Below are positions 17,955-27,436 of a stretch of DNA of 64,000 bases, piece by piece. The stretch comes from Flavobacterium defluvii. GTDB taxonomy: Bacteria > Bacteroidota > Bacteroidia > Flavobacteriales > Flavobacteriaceae. Each line of letters starts with the position of its first letter. The first letter of the stretch is position 1. Below the pieces are notes generated by a model. That model did not search any database, had not been told where the DNA came from, and saw nothing but the letters and a program-made list of their open reading frames with translations. The stretch is from the NCBI RefSeq assembly GCF_900129555.1, contig NZ_FQWC01000005.1, forward strand, positions 1 through 64,000, written 5' to 3'. The translations under genes were made by a program, and so were the position numbers.

Positions 17955-20900
17955 CTAGTTTAAAAAGTTCATTACTTTAAAAGATTTTTTGTTTCCGGAT
18001 TTGTCTGTTACTACAACTAAAAACAATTGTTTAGATGAGAAACTGTGGCTCTGAAGCAATACTTCTTTATTGTTTTGAACATTTCTGTGACTTACTATAT
18101 TTTGTCCTAATATGTTGAATACATCAACTTGTGCAATCTCTTCGTTTTCATTTGAAACTGATAATGCATTGTTTTTGAAATATGCTATCGTCGCAGTGTT
18201 TTTTGAAGAAATATCATCAAGTGCTAATGTTTTTGCCGCTGACTGCGAAGCGAAATAAGCGGCATACGCTTTGGACAATTCAGATGAATTACCACAAGAA
18301 GAGGCATCCCAGTTTACAGACCAAGTCATTAATCCTCTTAAAGAAGGATATGGACCGCCTGGCTGCATCGTGTATGTTCTTCCTGAAAAAGTAGTTCCGG
18401 TTCTTAAATAATGCATAGCATTAATTCCTTCTTGAGGGGTTAAATAACCGCTTCCTGCTGCACTTGGACAAGCTGGTAAGGCAATCAAAACTTTTGAAGC
18501 TGGTAAACCATCAAAATGCATTCCTGTTGAAGCAATGTTATATCCTTTGATTATCATATCTGTTAGAGCAGTTACCATGTTTGATTTCTTAGCTGATCCA
18601 TAATATTGACCATCTAATCCGTTTTCTCCTCCTGTATTATATAATTGTACCGCTAACAAATCTAGTTCATTACGTAAGTTTTGAATAATTGGAAGGAAAG
18701 AACCAAAAGTATCCGTATAAGTAGTATATCCACCTTGTACATATTGTGTTTCAGGAGCTGCTGTTAATAAGAATCCCGGGCCGTAGTAAGCTTTTAATTC
18801 TTTGAAAGCATCAACTACGTTTTTTAGTCTTGGATAAGCAGAAATACCCGCATAAGAGATATCTCTTAAATTTCCTGCGCTAAAATTCATCGATCCGCCT
18901 TCAAAATCAATATCAACTCCATCAAATTGATATTCATCAATAATGGCTTTTAGACCATTAACAAATATATTTTTCTGAGTAACATTCTCTAAAACAACAT
19001 GACCATTTTGACCTCCAATAGAAACAATAACAGGAACGCCGCTGTCTCTTAAAGATTTAATATCATTTTTCAACAATTGTTTATTGAAAACACCATTCGT
19101 TAAATATCTATTATCGTTTGTGGTTAATATTGGCGTATAACCATCACGATTAACTGTTTCTACGAAAGCATAATCAACTACGTTAAATTTACTTCCCACC
19201 ATTTGAGAGAAATATAAGAATGGAGCTCCGGCATTTTCCCAAGAATGTGCATATCCTAAAATGATCTTAGATGGAAGCGGAATGAATCTATTACCGCTTA
19301 CTGTAGCAATTTTAATCGTATTGTTTAATGTAGTTACTCCAGATTGATTATCGGTTGCTTTGATTACAACTGGATAATCCTGATAAGCAGATGGTGTAAA
19401 ATTATACGTATACGTATTGTTTGTACCAGCTGTCATGTTATATGTGCCACCGTTTATGGTAATCGTAACACCTGAAACCGATCCGTTGCTATCAACAGCA
19501 GTAACTGAAATTGGCACAACCTGGAAAGAGCTTTGGTATATCGTAGTATTCGATGGTGAATTCCAAGTAATTGTTGGTAATGTATTCGGACAGTTTGCAC
19601 CTGAACAAGTTAATGTAAAACTATATGTTTTAGATTCTGTTGTTCCGTTTGATGCAGTAGCCGTAACAGTTAAAGTATGAGAAACTCCAAACTGATTTGC
19701 TGCTGGTGTCCAAGTCGATGTATAAGTTCCTGAAGAATTCGTAGCACTTATGGTTTGTCCATCTAAACTAAATACAACAGATGAGATTGTAGTAGCATCA
19801 GAAGCACTTAATCCAACAGTTGCAACAAAATTAATTGATGATCCTAAATTTATAGCAATCGACGAAGCTGTTGGAGCTGTAATGTTAACTACAGGTTTAG
19901 TCGTAACAACTGCTTGTCTATTAAAATTATAGATTGTTGGCGTTGTTGGAACTGCAAAGTTGGCTAAGTTATTTGGATAATACGTTACTTCGCCATTTTC
20001 CCATGAATTTAATTTCAAACTTAAAATTTGATTGTAACCCGCTACAACTGAATTATCAAAAGTATAATTTCCTGATGCATCTGTTGTTGCTAAAACACTT
20101 TTCCAGTTATGTGTGTTATCTGTCCAAGGCAGAACAATCTCAACTTTTGCACCAGCAACCGGAGTAGTGCCATTTTTAACGCTACCGCTGATTAAGTTAG
20201 CCTGAACCTGCGCTGTTTTTGCAGTAGCACTTGTATTAAAGTTATAAACTGTTGGGTTTGCAGGAACTGCGAAATTTGCTAAATTATTTGGATAATAATT
20301 TACTTCTCCGTTTTGCCATGTATTCAGTTTTAAACTTGTGATTTGTGTATAACCGTCTATAACTGAATTGTCAAAACTGTATTTTCCTTGTGCATCTGTT
20401 GTTGCTAAAACACTTTTCCAGTTGTGCGTATTGTCTGTCCAAGGTAAAACGATTTCTACTTTTGCACCAGCAACCGGAGTTGTTCCGTTTTTAACTGTAC
20501 CACTGATTTTACTTGAAGTTGATACAACATCCTGAGTAAAGTTTAATGTTTTATTCGCATTTAAATTAGAATAAACTGTTGATGCCGGAGTAAAAGTTTG
20601 CCCTGTTAAGGCAGCTGTTACTGTATAATTTCCGCCAGAAGCTAATGTAAGTGTATAAGCTCCGCTTGAATTCGTTGTTGCCGAAACATTTCCTGCTGTA
20701 GAAGCTGCTGTAACCGTTACACCAGAAACCGGAGTTGTTCCGTTAAGAACTGTTCCGCTTACTGTATACGTTACAACTACTGCTCCCTGAGTAAAATTCA
20801 ACGTTTTGTTTGAATCTATTGCATTGTAAACTGTAGAAGCCGGAGTATAAGAAAATCCAGTTTTTGCAGCCGTAACGGTATAATTTAATCCAGCTGTTAA

Positions 20901-22688
20901 ACCTGCAACACTGTAAACACCGCTTGCATTTGAAACTGCTGTTAAAGTTGAACTTCCAGAAACTGCCGAAACTGTTACGCCAGAAACTGGAGTACTTCCG
21001 TTAAGAACTGTTCCGCTAACGGTGTAAGTTGGCTGCGATCCGTTGATGATAACTCCTGTTTGATTCACTACAACATTTGTTAAAGTTACCGGAGTAAACG
21101 TATAAGTCGCTTTTAATGCAGAAACTGTATAGTTTTGTCCAGAAGTTAAGTTGTTGAAAGTGAAATTTCCTGTAGCCGAAACTACGGTTTGAATTACAGC
21201 ATTACTTGCATTTCGTAATTCAACTGTAACATCGGTAACTAAAGCTGATCCGTTTTTTGCAGAACCGGAAATACTTACGGTTCCAGGAACAACGCTTCCG
21301 AATGATGTATCAACCTGAGTTAATAATGAGTTTGGAATTGAACCTCTTGTATCCTGAGATAATTCCCAAATCATACCTCCGGCTAAATTTCTAGATTTTA
21401 TATATTGTACTTTTAAATCCATAGACTGTTTATCTTCATAAGAGATAAACTCTTTTGTAGTAGCATTATATAAATAAGGTACTTTTGTAGTATTGTCAAA
21501 ATATCTTACCCAACCTGCAGAAGCTGCACTTGCAGTAACTTGCATTGTATTTGGGTCTAAGTAAGGATGTGAATTGGTAACCGGATTTCCGACTAAGTCA
21601 CAAATTTCGATACTTCCTGAACGTTCGCACGCTCCTGAACCATCCCAAGTTCCGATAGGGTTTTGAGGATTTGTACATCCTCCAACTACATCTCTTGGTG
21701 CAGAAACGAATAATCCGTTTGTTGAGTTAGCGGCAACATGATCGAATTTTTTTCCGTAAAACGGTAATCCCATGATTAATTTATTTGCCGGAAAACCAAT
21801 TACGTTTAAATATTGATTTGTTAATTCATCTAATGATTCTGATTGTGTCGCACCGTATAATGGATCGTTTGGATTTCCACTTGCGTATAAAGGTGCATTG
21901 TAGCATGTTTTATCATACCAGTTTCCACCAAAATCATATCCAAAATACGTAATATAATCGCAATAAGTAGAAATGTCTTCTGTCATTCCGTATTGTGATC
22001 TGTTATTTGGACCTAAATATTGCTGAGCCACTTTTCTAACATTATTTCCGGCTGCAATTGTGATTAATTTATTTGGCATTGCCTGACGCATAGCTTTTAA
22101 TAAAAGCACCAAATTTTTATTGTCATCAGGACTGTATTTTTGTGGAGGAACTGGCGAACCATTCACTATTTCTGTTCCGTCGGTTCCGCCAGAAAGAGGA
22201 TATTCCCAATCGATATCGAAACCATCAATAAACGGATACGTCACAATGAAGTTTGCCATATCTGCAGCCAGAGCGGCTCTTGCTACCGGACTAGCAGCAA
22301 TTGGAGAAAGATCCTGACCTTTTGTCCATCCTCCTACAGAGATTAAAACTTTTAAATGAGGATACTTTTGCTTAAGTTTCATTAAATCATAAAAGTTTCC
22401 TTTTACCGGAGCATCCCATGGGATTCCACCTTCCATATGCTCAAAATCAGCATAGGTATCCAAACATTTCAATTTTGTATTCTCCGGATGAGCCGGATCA
22501 TACGTTGTGCCATAAAAAGAATAATTTAAATGCGTCAATTTACTTCCATCAATTTTCGGAACGTTGAAATCCCGGGCATAAATAGACCATTGCGCATAAT
22601 ACCCCACTACTTTTTTTCCGTGGGCAGGTTGGGCCAACGCAAGTAAGGGAAACAGTAACAAAAAGAGCAATCTGTAATAATGTTTCAT
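17955..22688 (-). CDS. chiA: ChiA: secreted chitinase with two GH18 domains
   Basis: This 1,577-residue protein has a signal peptide (residues 1-19, ALA-QPAHG). The N-terminal GH18 domain (about 25-455) has DGFDIDWE with catalytic E162. The central third holds repeated carboxypeptidase-regulatory or Cna-B-like modules (YTVSGTVLNG..PVSGVTV) and two nearly identical modules of about 95 residues (about 726-818 and 832-922; VEIVLPWTDNTHNWKSVLAT), then Ig-like modules. A second GH18 domain (about 1150-1480) has DGVDIDFE with catalytic E1263. The end (VFNILGQNI...SGNKKSFKVMNFLN) resembles a T9SS sorting region. It matches F. johnsoniae ChiA in length and architecture as I recall it: two chitinase domains with complementary action on crystalline chitin, secreted by T9SS. 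It is the last gene of operon 2. Confidence 0.95.
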   Translation of the reverse strand: MKHYYRLLFLLLFPLLALAQPAHGKKVVGYYAQWSIYARDFNVPKIDGSKLTHLNYSFYGTTYDPAHPENTKLKCLDTYADFEHMEGGIPWDAPVKGNFYDLMKLKQKYPHLKVLISVGGWTKGQDLSPIAASPVARAALAADMANFIVTYPFIDGFDIDWEYPLSGGTDGTEIVNGSPVPPQKYSPDDNKNLVLLLKAMRQAMPNKLITIAAGNNVRKVAQQYLGPNNRSQYGMTEDISTYCDYITYFGYDFGGNWYDKTCYNAPLYASGNPNDPLYGATQSESLDELTNQYLNVIGFPANKLIMGLPFYGKKFDHVAANSTNGLFVSAPRDVVGGCTNPQNPIGTWDGSGACERSGSIEICDLVGNPVTNSHPYLDPNTMQVTASAASAGWVRYFDNTTKVPYLYNATTKEFISYEDKQSMDLKVQYIKSRNLAGGMIWELSQDTRGSIPNSLLTQVDTSFGSVVPGTVSISGSAKNGSALVTDVTVELRNASNAVIQTVVSATGNFTFNNLTSGQNYTVSALKATYTFTPVTLTNVVVNQTGVIINGSQPTYTVSGTVLNGSTPVSGVTVSAVSGSSTLTAVSNASGVYSVAGLTAGLNYTVTAAKTGFSYTPASTVYNAIDSNKTLNFTQGAVVVTYTVSGTVLNGTTPVSGVTVTAASTAGNVSATTNSSGAYTLTLASGGNYTVTAALTGQTFTPASTVYSNLNANKTLNFTQDVVSTSSKISGTVKNGTTPVAGAKVEIVLPWTDNTHNWKSVLATTDAQGKYSFDNSVIDGYTQITSLKLNTWQNGEVNYYPNNLANFAVPANPTVYNFNTSATAKTAQVQANLISGSVKNGTTPVAGAKVEIVLPWTDNTHNWKSVLATTDASGNYTFDNSVVAGYNQILSLKLNSWENGEVTYYPNNLANFAVPTTPTIYNFNRQAVVTTKPVVNITAPTASSIAINLGSSINFVATVGLSASDATTISSVVFSLDGQTISATNSSGTYTSTWTPAANQFGVSHTLTVTATASNGTTESKTYSFTLTCSGANCPNTLPTITWNSPSNTTIYQSSFQVVPISVTAVDSNGSVSGVTITINGGTYNMTAGTNNTYTYNFTPSAYQDYPVVIKATDNQSGVTTLNNTIKIATVSGNRFIPLPSKIILGYAHSWENAGAPFLYFSQMVGSKFNVVDYAFVETVNRDGYTPILTTNDNRYLTNGVFNKQLLKNDIKSLRDSGVPVIVSIGGQNGHVVLENVTQKNIFVNGLKAIIDEYQFDGVDIDFEGGSMNFSAGNLRDISYAGISAYPRLKNVVDAFKELKAYYGPGFLLTAAPETQYVQGGYTTYTDTFGSFLPIIQNLRNELDLLAVQLYNTGGENGLDGQYYGSAKKSNMVTALTDMIIKGYNIASTGMHFDGLPASKVLIALPACPSAAGSGYLTPQEGINAMHYLRTGTTFSGRTYTMQPGGPYPSLRGLMTWSVNWDASSCGNSSELSKAYAAYFASQSAAKTLALDDISSKNTATIAYFKNNALSVSNENEEIAQVDVFNILGQNIVSHRNVQNNKEVLLQSHSFSSKQLFLVVVTDKSGNKKSFKVMNFLN

Positions 22689-22904
22689 AATTAATAAATA
22701 TTGGTTAATAGAAAATAAATAATTGGGCCGAAGCAGTTTTACTGCTGGGTTTCGCTCAACACAGGTTGGAAGGCTGCGTCGATTGGAAATAACTCAAATT
22801 AAATTCTATAGATAAATATTACTATTACTGATTTTCATAATCATTAGCCAATAGTAGTGATTGATATTTATTTATAATTTTTAAAAAATTAATTTTAAAT
22901 ACAA

Positions 22905-23069
22905 ATGATAAATTTGGGACTACTCATCAATCTATACTCTTTTTTTGTCATGTTTTGTGTTATTCTTTTATTTGGTTTTTTAAATGTTAATACTCCGTTA
23001 TTGGTTATTTTTTTGCTTTTTATTTTATTTGGAAAGATTCAGGAAAAAATTGGTAAAGTTCAATTTTAA
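22905..23069 (+). CDS. Possible 54-aa hydrophobic peptide (uncertain)
   Basis: ATG 22905 to TAA 23069 encodes MINLGLLINLYSFFVMFCVI, then LLFGFLNVNTPLLVIFLLFILF and a basic tail GKIQEKIGKVQF: two hydrophobic helices and a charged C terminus, as in small membrane proteins. It lies opposite to the flanking chiA and GH20 genes. The hydrophobicity could simply reflect T-rich DNA, and no ribosome-binding site or promoter is convincing. Confidence 0.25.
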   Translation: MINLGLLINLYSFFVMFCVILLFGFLNVNTPLLVIFLLFILFGKIQEKIGKVQF

Positions 23070-23073
23070 TTAA

Positions 23074-23097
23074 CTCTGCCAGAGGTTTCTGGCAGAG
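23074..23097 (-). terminator. Hairpin after the GH20 gene (weak terminator or processing site)
   Basis: CTCTGCCAGA (23074-23083) and TCTGGCAGAG (23088-23097) form a perfect 10-bp stem with a 4-nt loop. On the minus strand only AATTAAAA follows, without a strong T run, so partial termination or RNA processing between the GH20 gene and chiA is possible. Confidence 0.5.
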
Positions 23098-23161
23098 ACA
23101 ATCACACTTTTAAAACATAGTGGTAACTTAAACTTACTAAATACTAATTCAAACCAAACCT

Positions 23162-25228
23162 TTAAATTAATTTCTTTAAACTCTCATAAACTGACAATTC
23201 TACGTCAGCATGATCTTTTGTATTGCATTGTTCTATTAAACTTTTTAAATCTGCTGGTTTTAAAGTCGATTTATTATCTAAAACAAGCAGTAATTCCTGC
23301 GATGCGTCACTTAGTTTTTTTGACAAAGGCAAAATTGGCTGTACTAAAGGGGCATTGGCACTTAAATCAATTAAACCTTTATTTACGCTGATCCATTTGT
23401 TGAAAAATGATGCCACTTTTGCTTTATTATCTTCTGTTTTATTTGCCAGATATTGTGTAACTGCATCATTAAAAGCCAACGATTCTTTAGCATCAGGAGT
23501 ACATGCATCTGCAAAAAGTGTAAACGGAGAATACATTTGATATTCTGTTCCGCCTTTATTTCTGGTATATCCTTTTAATGGTTCGCAAACATTAGAGAAT
23601 TCATTTATCAATTCAATATTCTGATTATTAGTGATGTTTCTCAGAATAACATCTTTATTTCTAATGTGTGTTAATCCTAATTCTTCTAACCTAAACGATA
23701 CATTATCCAAACGCTTACGCATACTTGCAAGATCTGTAACCGTTTCTGCAGACCAAAGTCTTTCTGCAATTGCAGCTGTTCTTGGCCAAATTCTGGAATC
23801 TATAGTTGTTGGTGTTGTAAGTTCTGTCCACATTGTTGCTTCGCCTCCTAAAATTCTTGCTTTTTCTTCTGCAGATAAATCAGCGCCTTTTGGCATTGGA
23901 TCGTTTAAATAATGACTTGCAACAGGATACATTAAATCGATATAATATCCGTTTGAAAGCACTGTTTTATATCCTTTTTTTACAGCATCAACTAAAGACT
24001 GTCCAGCAGCAACACCTTCATTTGGGCCTCGCCAAGAGTGTACAATTGCTTCTTTTGAAAGATCTTTTGTTAAAATTTCTTCCCACCCCATTAATTGTTT
24101 TCCGTGTTTTTTTAGCATCGGAGCCAGCTGCATCGTAAAATACGTTTGTAATTCGTGATTCGTCTTTAAATTATGTTTCTTTTTAAACTCCTGAATCTTT
24201 GGGTTTGCATCCCAGTCTTTCCCTTCGTTCTCATCTCCCCCAATATGAAAATAATCTCCGGGAAATAATGGGCATATCTCATCAAAAAGTTCACTTAATA
24301 TTTTGTATGTTTTAGGATTTGAAGGATCTAATGTTGGCGTAAAAATTCCAGCATTTCTTTCAATTCCATAGGTACTAATTGCTGTACCTTGAATATTTTT
24401 CTCAGAAGTTCCACCAGTCAGCGTGATCACTTTGCTTCCAATTTCCGGGTAAGCCGTAAGTATTGCAGATCCATGACCCGGAACATCTATCTCGGGAACA
24501 ATTAAAATACCGCGCTCATCAGCATATTTTACGATATTTCTAATTTCCTCTTGTGTGTAATACAATCCATCCGAAGCTAATTCTATTAATTTTGGATGTT
24601 TTTTAGTTTCAATTCTCCAGCCTTGGTCGTCAACTAAATGCCAGTGAAAAACATTCATTTTCATAGCAGCCAATCCGTCGATATTTCTTTTAACAACATC
24701 AACCGGCTGAAAATGTCTTGACGCATCCAGCATCAAACCTCTCCAGGTAAATCTTGGAAAATCTGAGATTTGAGAAACCGGAAAGTAGAATGATTTACTG
24801 TCATTCTGTAATAATTGCAATAATGTTTCTAATGCATGCAAAGCTCCTAAATCGCTTGTTGCATGAATCGTAATTTTGTTTGCCTTAACATCTAAACTGT
24901 AACTTTCATCTTCATACAAACCTATTTTTCCGCTTTTATCACAATTAATCTGTAATTCAGCATTTGGAAATTCGTTTAGTTTTGTAATAAATCCTTGTTC
25001 GAAAAAAATACCTGTTCTACCATCAAGTCGGCGTAAAAAACGTGTTACTCCTCCAAAAATTCTCGGATTTGGATTTCCGGAAATGTTTACTTTAAAGTTT
25101 TTGGTTAAAGTAAAATTTCCATCATTAACAACAACGTTTTGAGGCCAGGGCATAAGATTCAACTGCTCTTTTTTAACCTGAGCACCAGCTGTTACACCCG
25201 CTAATAGTAGTACAAATAAATATTTCAT
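23162..25228 (-). CDS. GH20 beta-N-acetylhexosaminidase
   Basis: This 688-residue protein has a signal peptide (MKYLFVLLLAGVTAGAQ). A GH20 N-terminal domain (about 20-145; LMPWPQNVVV, LGALHALETLLQLL) leads into the TIM barrel: FPRFTWRGLMLDASRHF, MKMNVFHWHLVDDQGWRIE, PEIDVPGHGSAI and the catalytic pair in FHIGGDENEG, then LMGWEEIL and GGEATMWTE. The enzyme removes terminal GlcNAc from chitooligosaccharides, probably in the periplasm. The C-terminal 130 residues are helical and less conserved. It sits between nagB and chiA in operon 2, matching the F. johnsoniae chitin locus. Confidence 0.94.
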   Translation of the reverse strand: MKYLFVLLLAGVTAGAQVKKEQLNLMPWPQNVVVNDGNFTLTKNFKVNISGNPNPRIFGGVTRFLRRLDGRTGIFFEQGFITKLNEFPNAELQINCDKSGKIGLYEDESYSLDVKANKITIHATSDLGALHALETLLQLLQNDSKSFYFPVSQISDFPRFTWRGLMLDASRHFQPVDVVKRNIDGLAAMKMNVFHWHLVDDQGWRIETKKHPKLIELASDGLYYTQEEIRNIVKYADERGILIVPEIDVPGHGSAILTAYPEIGSKVITLTGGTSEKNIQGTAISTYGIERNAGIFTPTLDPSNPKTYKILSELFDEICPLFPGDYFHIGGDENEGKDWDANPKIQEFKKKHNLKTNHELQTYFTMQLAPMLKKHGKQLMGWEEILTKDLSKEAIVHSWRGPNEGVAAGQSLVDAVKKGYKTVLSNGYYIDLMYPVASHYLNDPMPKGADLSAEEKARILGGEATMWTELTTPTTIDSRIWPRTAAIAERLWSAETVTDLASMRKRLDNVSFRLEELGLTHIRNKDVILRNITNNQNIELINEFSNVCEPLKGYTRNKGGTEYQMYSPFTLFADACTPDAKESLAFNDAVTQYLANKTEDNKAKVASFFNKWISVNKGLIDLSANAPLVQPILPLSKKLSDASQELLLVLDNKSTLKPADLKSLIEQCNTKDHADVELSVYESLKKLI

Positions 25229-25383
25229 TTTTTATTTTTTTGGTCAGATGCTTTTCTCAAACATCCATTTAAATTAGAAAAAACAAAACTCAGAAAGACT
25301 TCAGCTTACCTCACTTATTGCGTTGAGGTCTAACTGAATTTTGCAATTTGATTCGCTCTCACCCGAATCTTAAAAAAACAACT

Positions 25384-27324
25384 TTAATAATCAAATCGTT
25401 TAAAAGCTTCAATAGCTTCGTATTCTGCCAATCCTAATTTGTCATACAGAATAGCTGTATTTTTATTTCGATCTTCTGCTCTTACCCAGAATTCTCGAGA
25501 ATCATTTCCTTGAAACATCACCCTGTCTTTTTGGGACTGGTGGTATAAAATGGCATGACGCTTCAACAATACTTCTGATGGAGAAAGCGGTACTGCCATA
25601 TCAATTTCATGAATGTCCCACTCGTGCCAGGCTCCTCTGTAAAGCCATAACCAGCAGTCGTCCATGTATTTTTCTGGTTTTAATTGTTTCATCGCTGCAA
25701 AAATCGCATTAAGACAAACTTCATGCGTTCCGTGCGGATCTGCCAAATCTCCTGCGGCAAATACCTGATGTGGTTTTATTCTGGCGATAATTTCTTTTAC
25801 GATAGCAATATCTTCTGGTCCTAGCGGATTCTTTTTAACTTGTCCTGTTTCGTAAAACGGAAGATCTAAAAAGTGTGTATTTTCATCTTTTAAGCCGATG
25901 TATCTTGTTGCTGCGTAAGATTCTCTTCTTCTGATTAATCCTTTTAATTTTCTAACTTCAAGAGAATCAATTTGATTTTCTGATTTGTTGTTTAAAAATT
26001 CAATTACAGATTTGAAGTTGATATCTTTTGGAAGATTTCCACCCGTAAAATCATTACAAACCTCAGCAAATTTTAGTGCTTCGTCGTCTGTAACGGCTAT
26101 ATTTCCAGAGGTTTGATATACAACATGTACATCATGGCCTTGTTTAATCAATTTTGAAAAAGTTCCTCCCATCGAAATCACATCATCATCTGGATGCGGA
26201 CTGAAAAGGATAACTCGTTTTTTTGCAGGATTGGCTCTTTCCGGACGATGCGAATCATCGGTATTTGGTTTTCCACCCGGCCATCCTGTAATAGTGTGCT
26301 GCAATACATTAAACATATTGATGTTCAAATCGTAAGCAGAACCTTCTTGTGCTAATAAGTCAGACATTCCGTTATTATTGTAATCACGGTCTGTCAATTT
26401 TAAAATAGATTGATTTGTTTTTTGGCAAAGCCAAACAATCGCTTTACTTTTTAATTCTTGTGTCCAAATACATTCTCCAACAAGCCAAGGCGTTTTAAAA
26501 CGTGTTAATTCAGATGCCGCTGATTGATCCAGTACAAATGTTGCATTTGGATGATTTTGTAAAAATGTCGCAGGAACTTCTGAACTAATATCACCCTGAA
26601 CGGTTCTCTTGATGATATCGGCTTTGTTTTGTCCCCAAGCCATTAATACAATTCTTTTAGATCTCATAATAGTAGAAACTCCCATTGTGATGGCTCTTTT
26701 CGGAACGTTGTCAATTCCGTTAAAGTCAGACGAAGCATCCACTCTTGTAATGTGATCCAGTGTAATAATTCTTGTTCCGGAATTAATGTGCGAACCCGGC
26801 TCATTGAAACCAACGTGACCTGTACGTCCAATTCCTAATAACTGAAAGTCAAGTCCTCCAGCTTGTTTAATATTCATTTCATAGTCGATACAATATTGAT
26901 TTAGTTCATCAATAGAAACTGTACCATCAGGAATATTAACATTTTCAGGTTTAATATCAATATGATTAAAAAGATGCTGATGCATGAAATAATGATAGCT
27001 CTGATTGTTCTCTTTGTTCATTGGATAATATTCATCCAAATTAAAAGTGATTACATTGCTAAAACTCAGTCCTTCCTCTCTGTGCATTCTCACTAATTCC
27101 TCATATACTTTTATAGGAGAAGATCCTGTTGCCAAACCAAGCACGCAAGATTTATTTTTTTCCTGCTTAGATCTAATTAACTGAGCAATTTCCTGCGCTA
27201 CAATTATTGATGCTTCAGCAGAACTTTTGAAGATTTCGTTGTGAATTTTTTCAAATCGTGTTTCTTCAAATTTCCCGGCGCTTTTATAGCTGATATCAGG
27301 TTTTATTTCTAAAGCACTTTTCAT
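25384..27324 (-). CDS. nagB: Glucosamine-6-phosphate deaminase fused to a PIG-L/LmbE-like domain
   Basis: I start at ATG 27324 (MKSALEIKPD), giving 646 residues; the upstream extension would begin with TTG and covers a perfect hairpin. Residues about 15-290 are NagB: VLGLATGSSPIKVYEELVRM, FNLDEYYPM, GIGRTGHVGFNEPGS and AITMGVSTIM. NagB converts GlcN-6-P to fructose-6-P and ammonia. From about residue 365, VILFSPHPDDDVISMGGTF (His377) and DLADPHGTHEVC supply the HPxxDD...H zinc site of PIG-L/LmbE deacetylases. No separate nagA lies in the locus, so the C-terminal domain might do the deacetylation; that is inference. The composite architecture is, from memory, found in other Bacteroidota. Confidence 0.93.
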   Translation of the reverse strand: MKSALEIKPDISYKSAGKFEETRFEKIHNEIFKSSAEASIIVAQEIAQLIRSKQEKNKSCVLGLATGSSPIKVYEELVRMHREEGLSFSNVITFNLDEYYPMNKENNQSYHYFMHQHLFNHIDIKPENVNIPDGTVSIDELNQYCIDYEMNIKQAGGLDFQLLGIGRTGHVGFNEPGSHINSGTRIITLDHITRVDASSDFNGIDNVPKRAITMGVSTIMRSKRIVLMAWGQNKADIIKRTVQGDISSEVPATFLQNHPNATFVLDQSAASELTRFKTPWLVGECIWTQELKSKAIVWLCQKTNQSILKLTDRDYNNNGMSDLLAQEGSAYDLNINMFNVLQHTITGWPGGKPNTDDSHRPERANPAKKRVILFSPHPDDDVISMGGTFSKLIKQGHDVHVVYQTSGNIAVTDDEALKFAEVCNDFTGGNLPKDINFKSVIEFLNNKSENQIDSLEVRKLKGLIRRRESYAATRYIGLKDENTHFLDLPFYETGQVKKNPLGPEDIAIVKEIIARIKPHQVFAAGDLADPHGTHEVCLNAIFAAMKQLKPEKYMDDCWLWLYRGAWHEWDIHEIDMAVPLSPSEVLLKRHAILYHQSQKDRVMFQGNDSREFWVRAEDRNKNTAILYDKLGLAEYEAIEAFKRFDY

Positions 27325-27363
27325 TTCTTTTTCTTTTTTTGGTATGTACAATTTTGGTTTTTG

Positions 27364-27399
27364 AAATGGTATAAGCAATTTTCACTGCTTATACCATTT
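27364..27399 (-). other. Perfect 14-bp hairpin between cusDII and nagB
   Basis: AAATGGTATAAGCA (27364-27377) and TGCTTATACCATTT (27386-27399) pair perfectly around an 8-nt loop, in the 112-nt gap between the SusD-like stop codon and the nagB start. No T run follows on the minus strand, so it is more likely an RNA stability or processing element than a terminator. Confidence 0.75.
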
Positions 27400-27436
27400 A
27401 CTAACCAAACTTAAAATCTTAAATTTTTATATTTTT

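Larger units (their letters stand above)
22689..23161. other. Gap between GH20 gene and chiA
   Basis: This 473-nt stretch holds a possible 54-aa hydrophobic frame on the + strand (22905-23069) and a perfect 10-bp hairpin at 23074-23097. No promoter consensus for chiA was identified with confidence, although the length suggests chiA may have its own control. Confidence 0.5.

Noticed and set aside
19417..19680. Open frames on the + strand opposite chiA
   Set aside because: They mirror the repeated coding sequence of chiA and show no start signals or family features.
25350..25369. GATTCG/CGAATC inverted repeat between nagB and the GH20 gene
   Set aside because: A 6-bp stem with an 8-nt loop and no T run is too weak to call.
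27325..27378. Upstream extension of nagB
   Set aside because: It would start at TTG and cover a perfect 14-bp hairpin; ATG 27324 gives the family-like N terminus.
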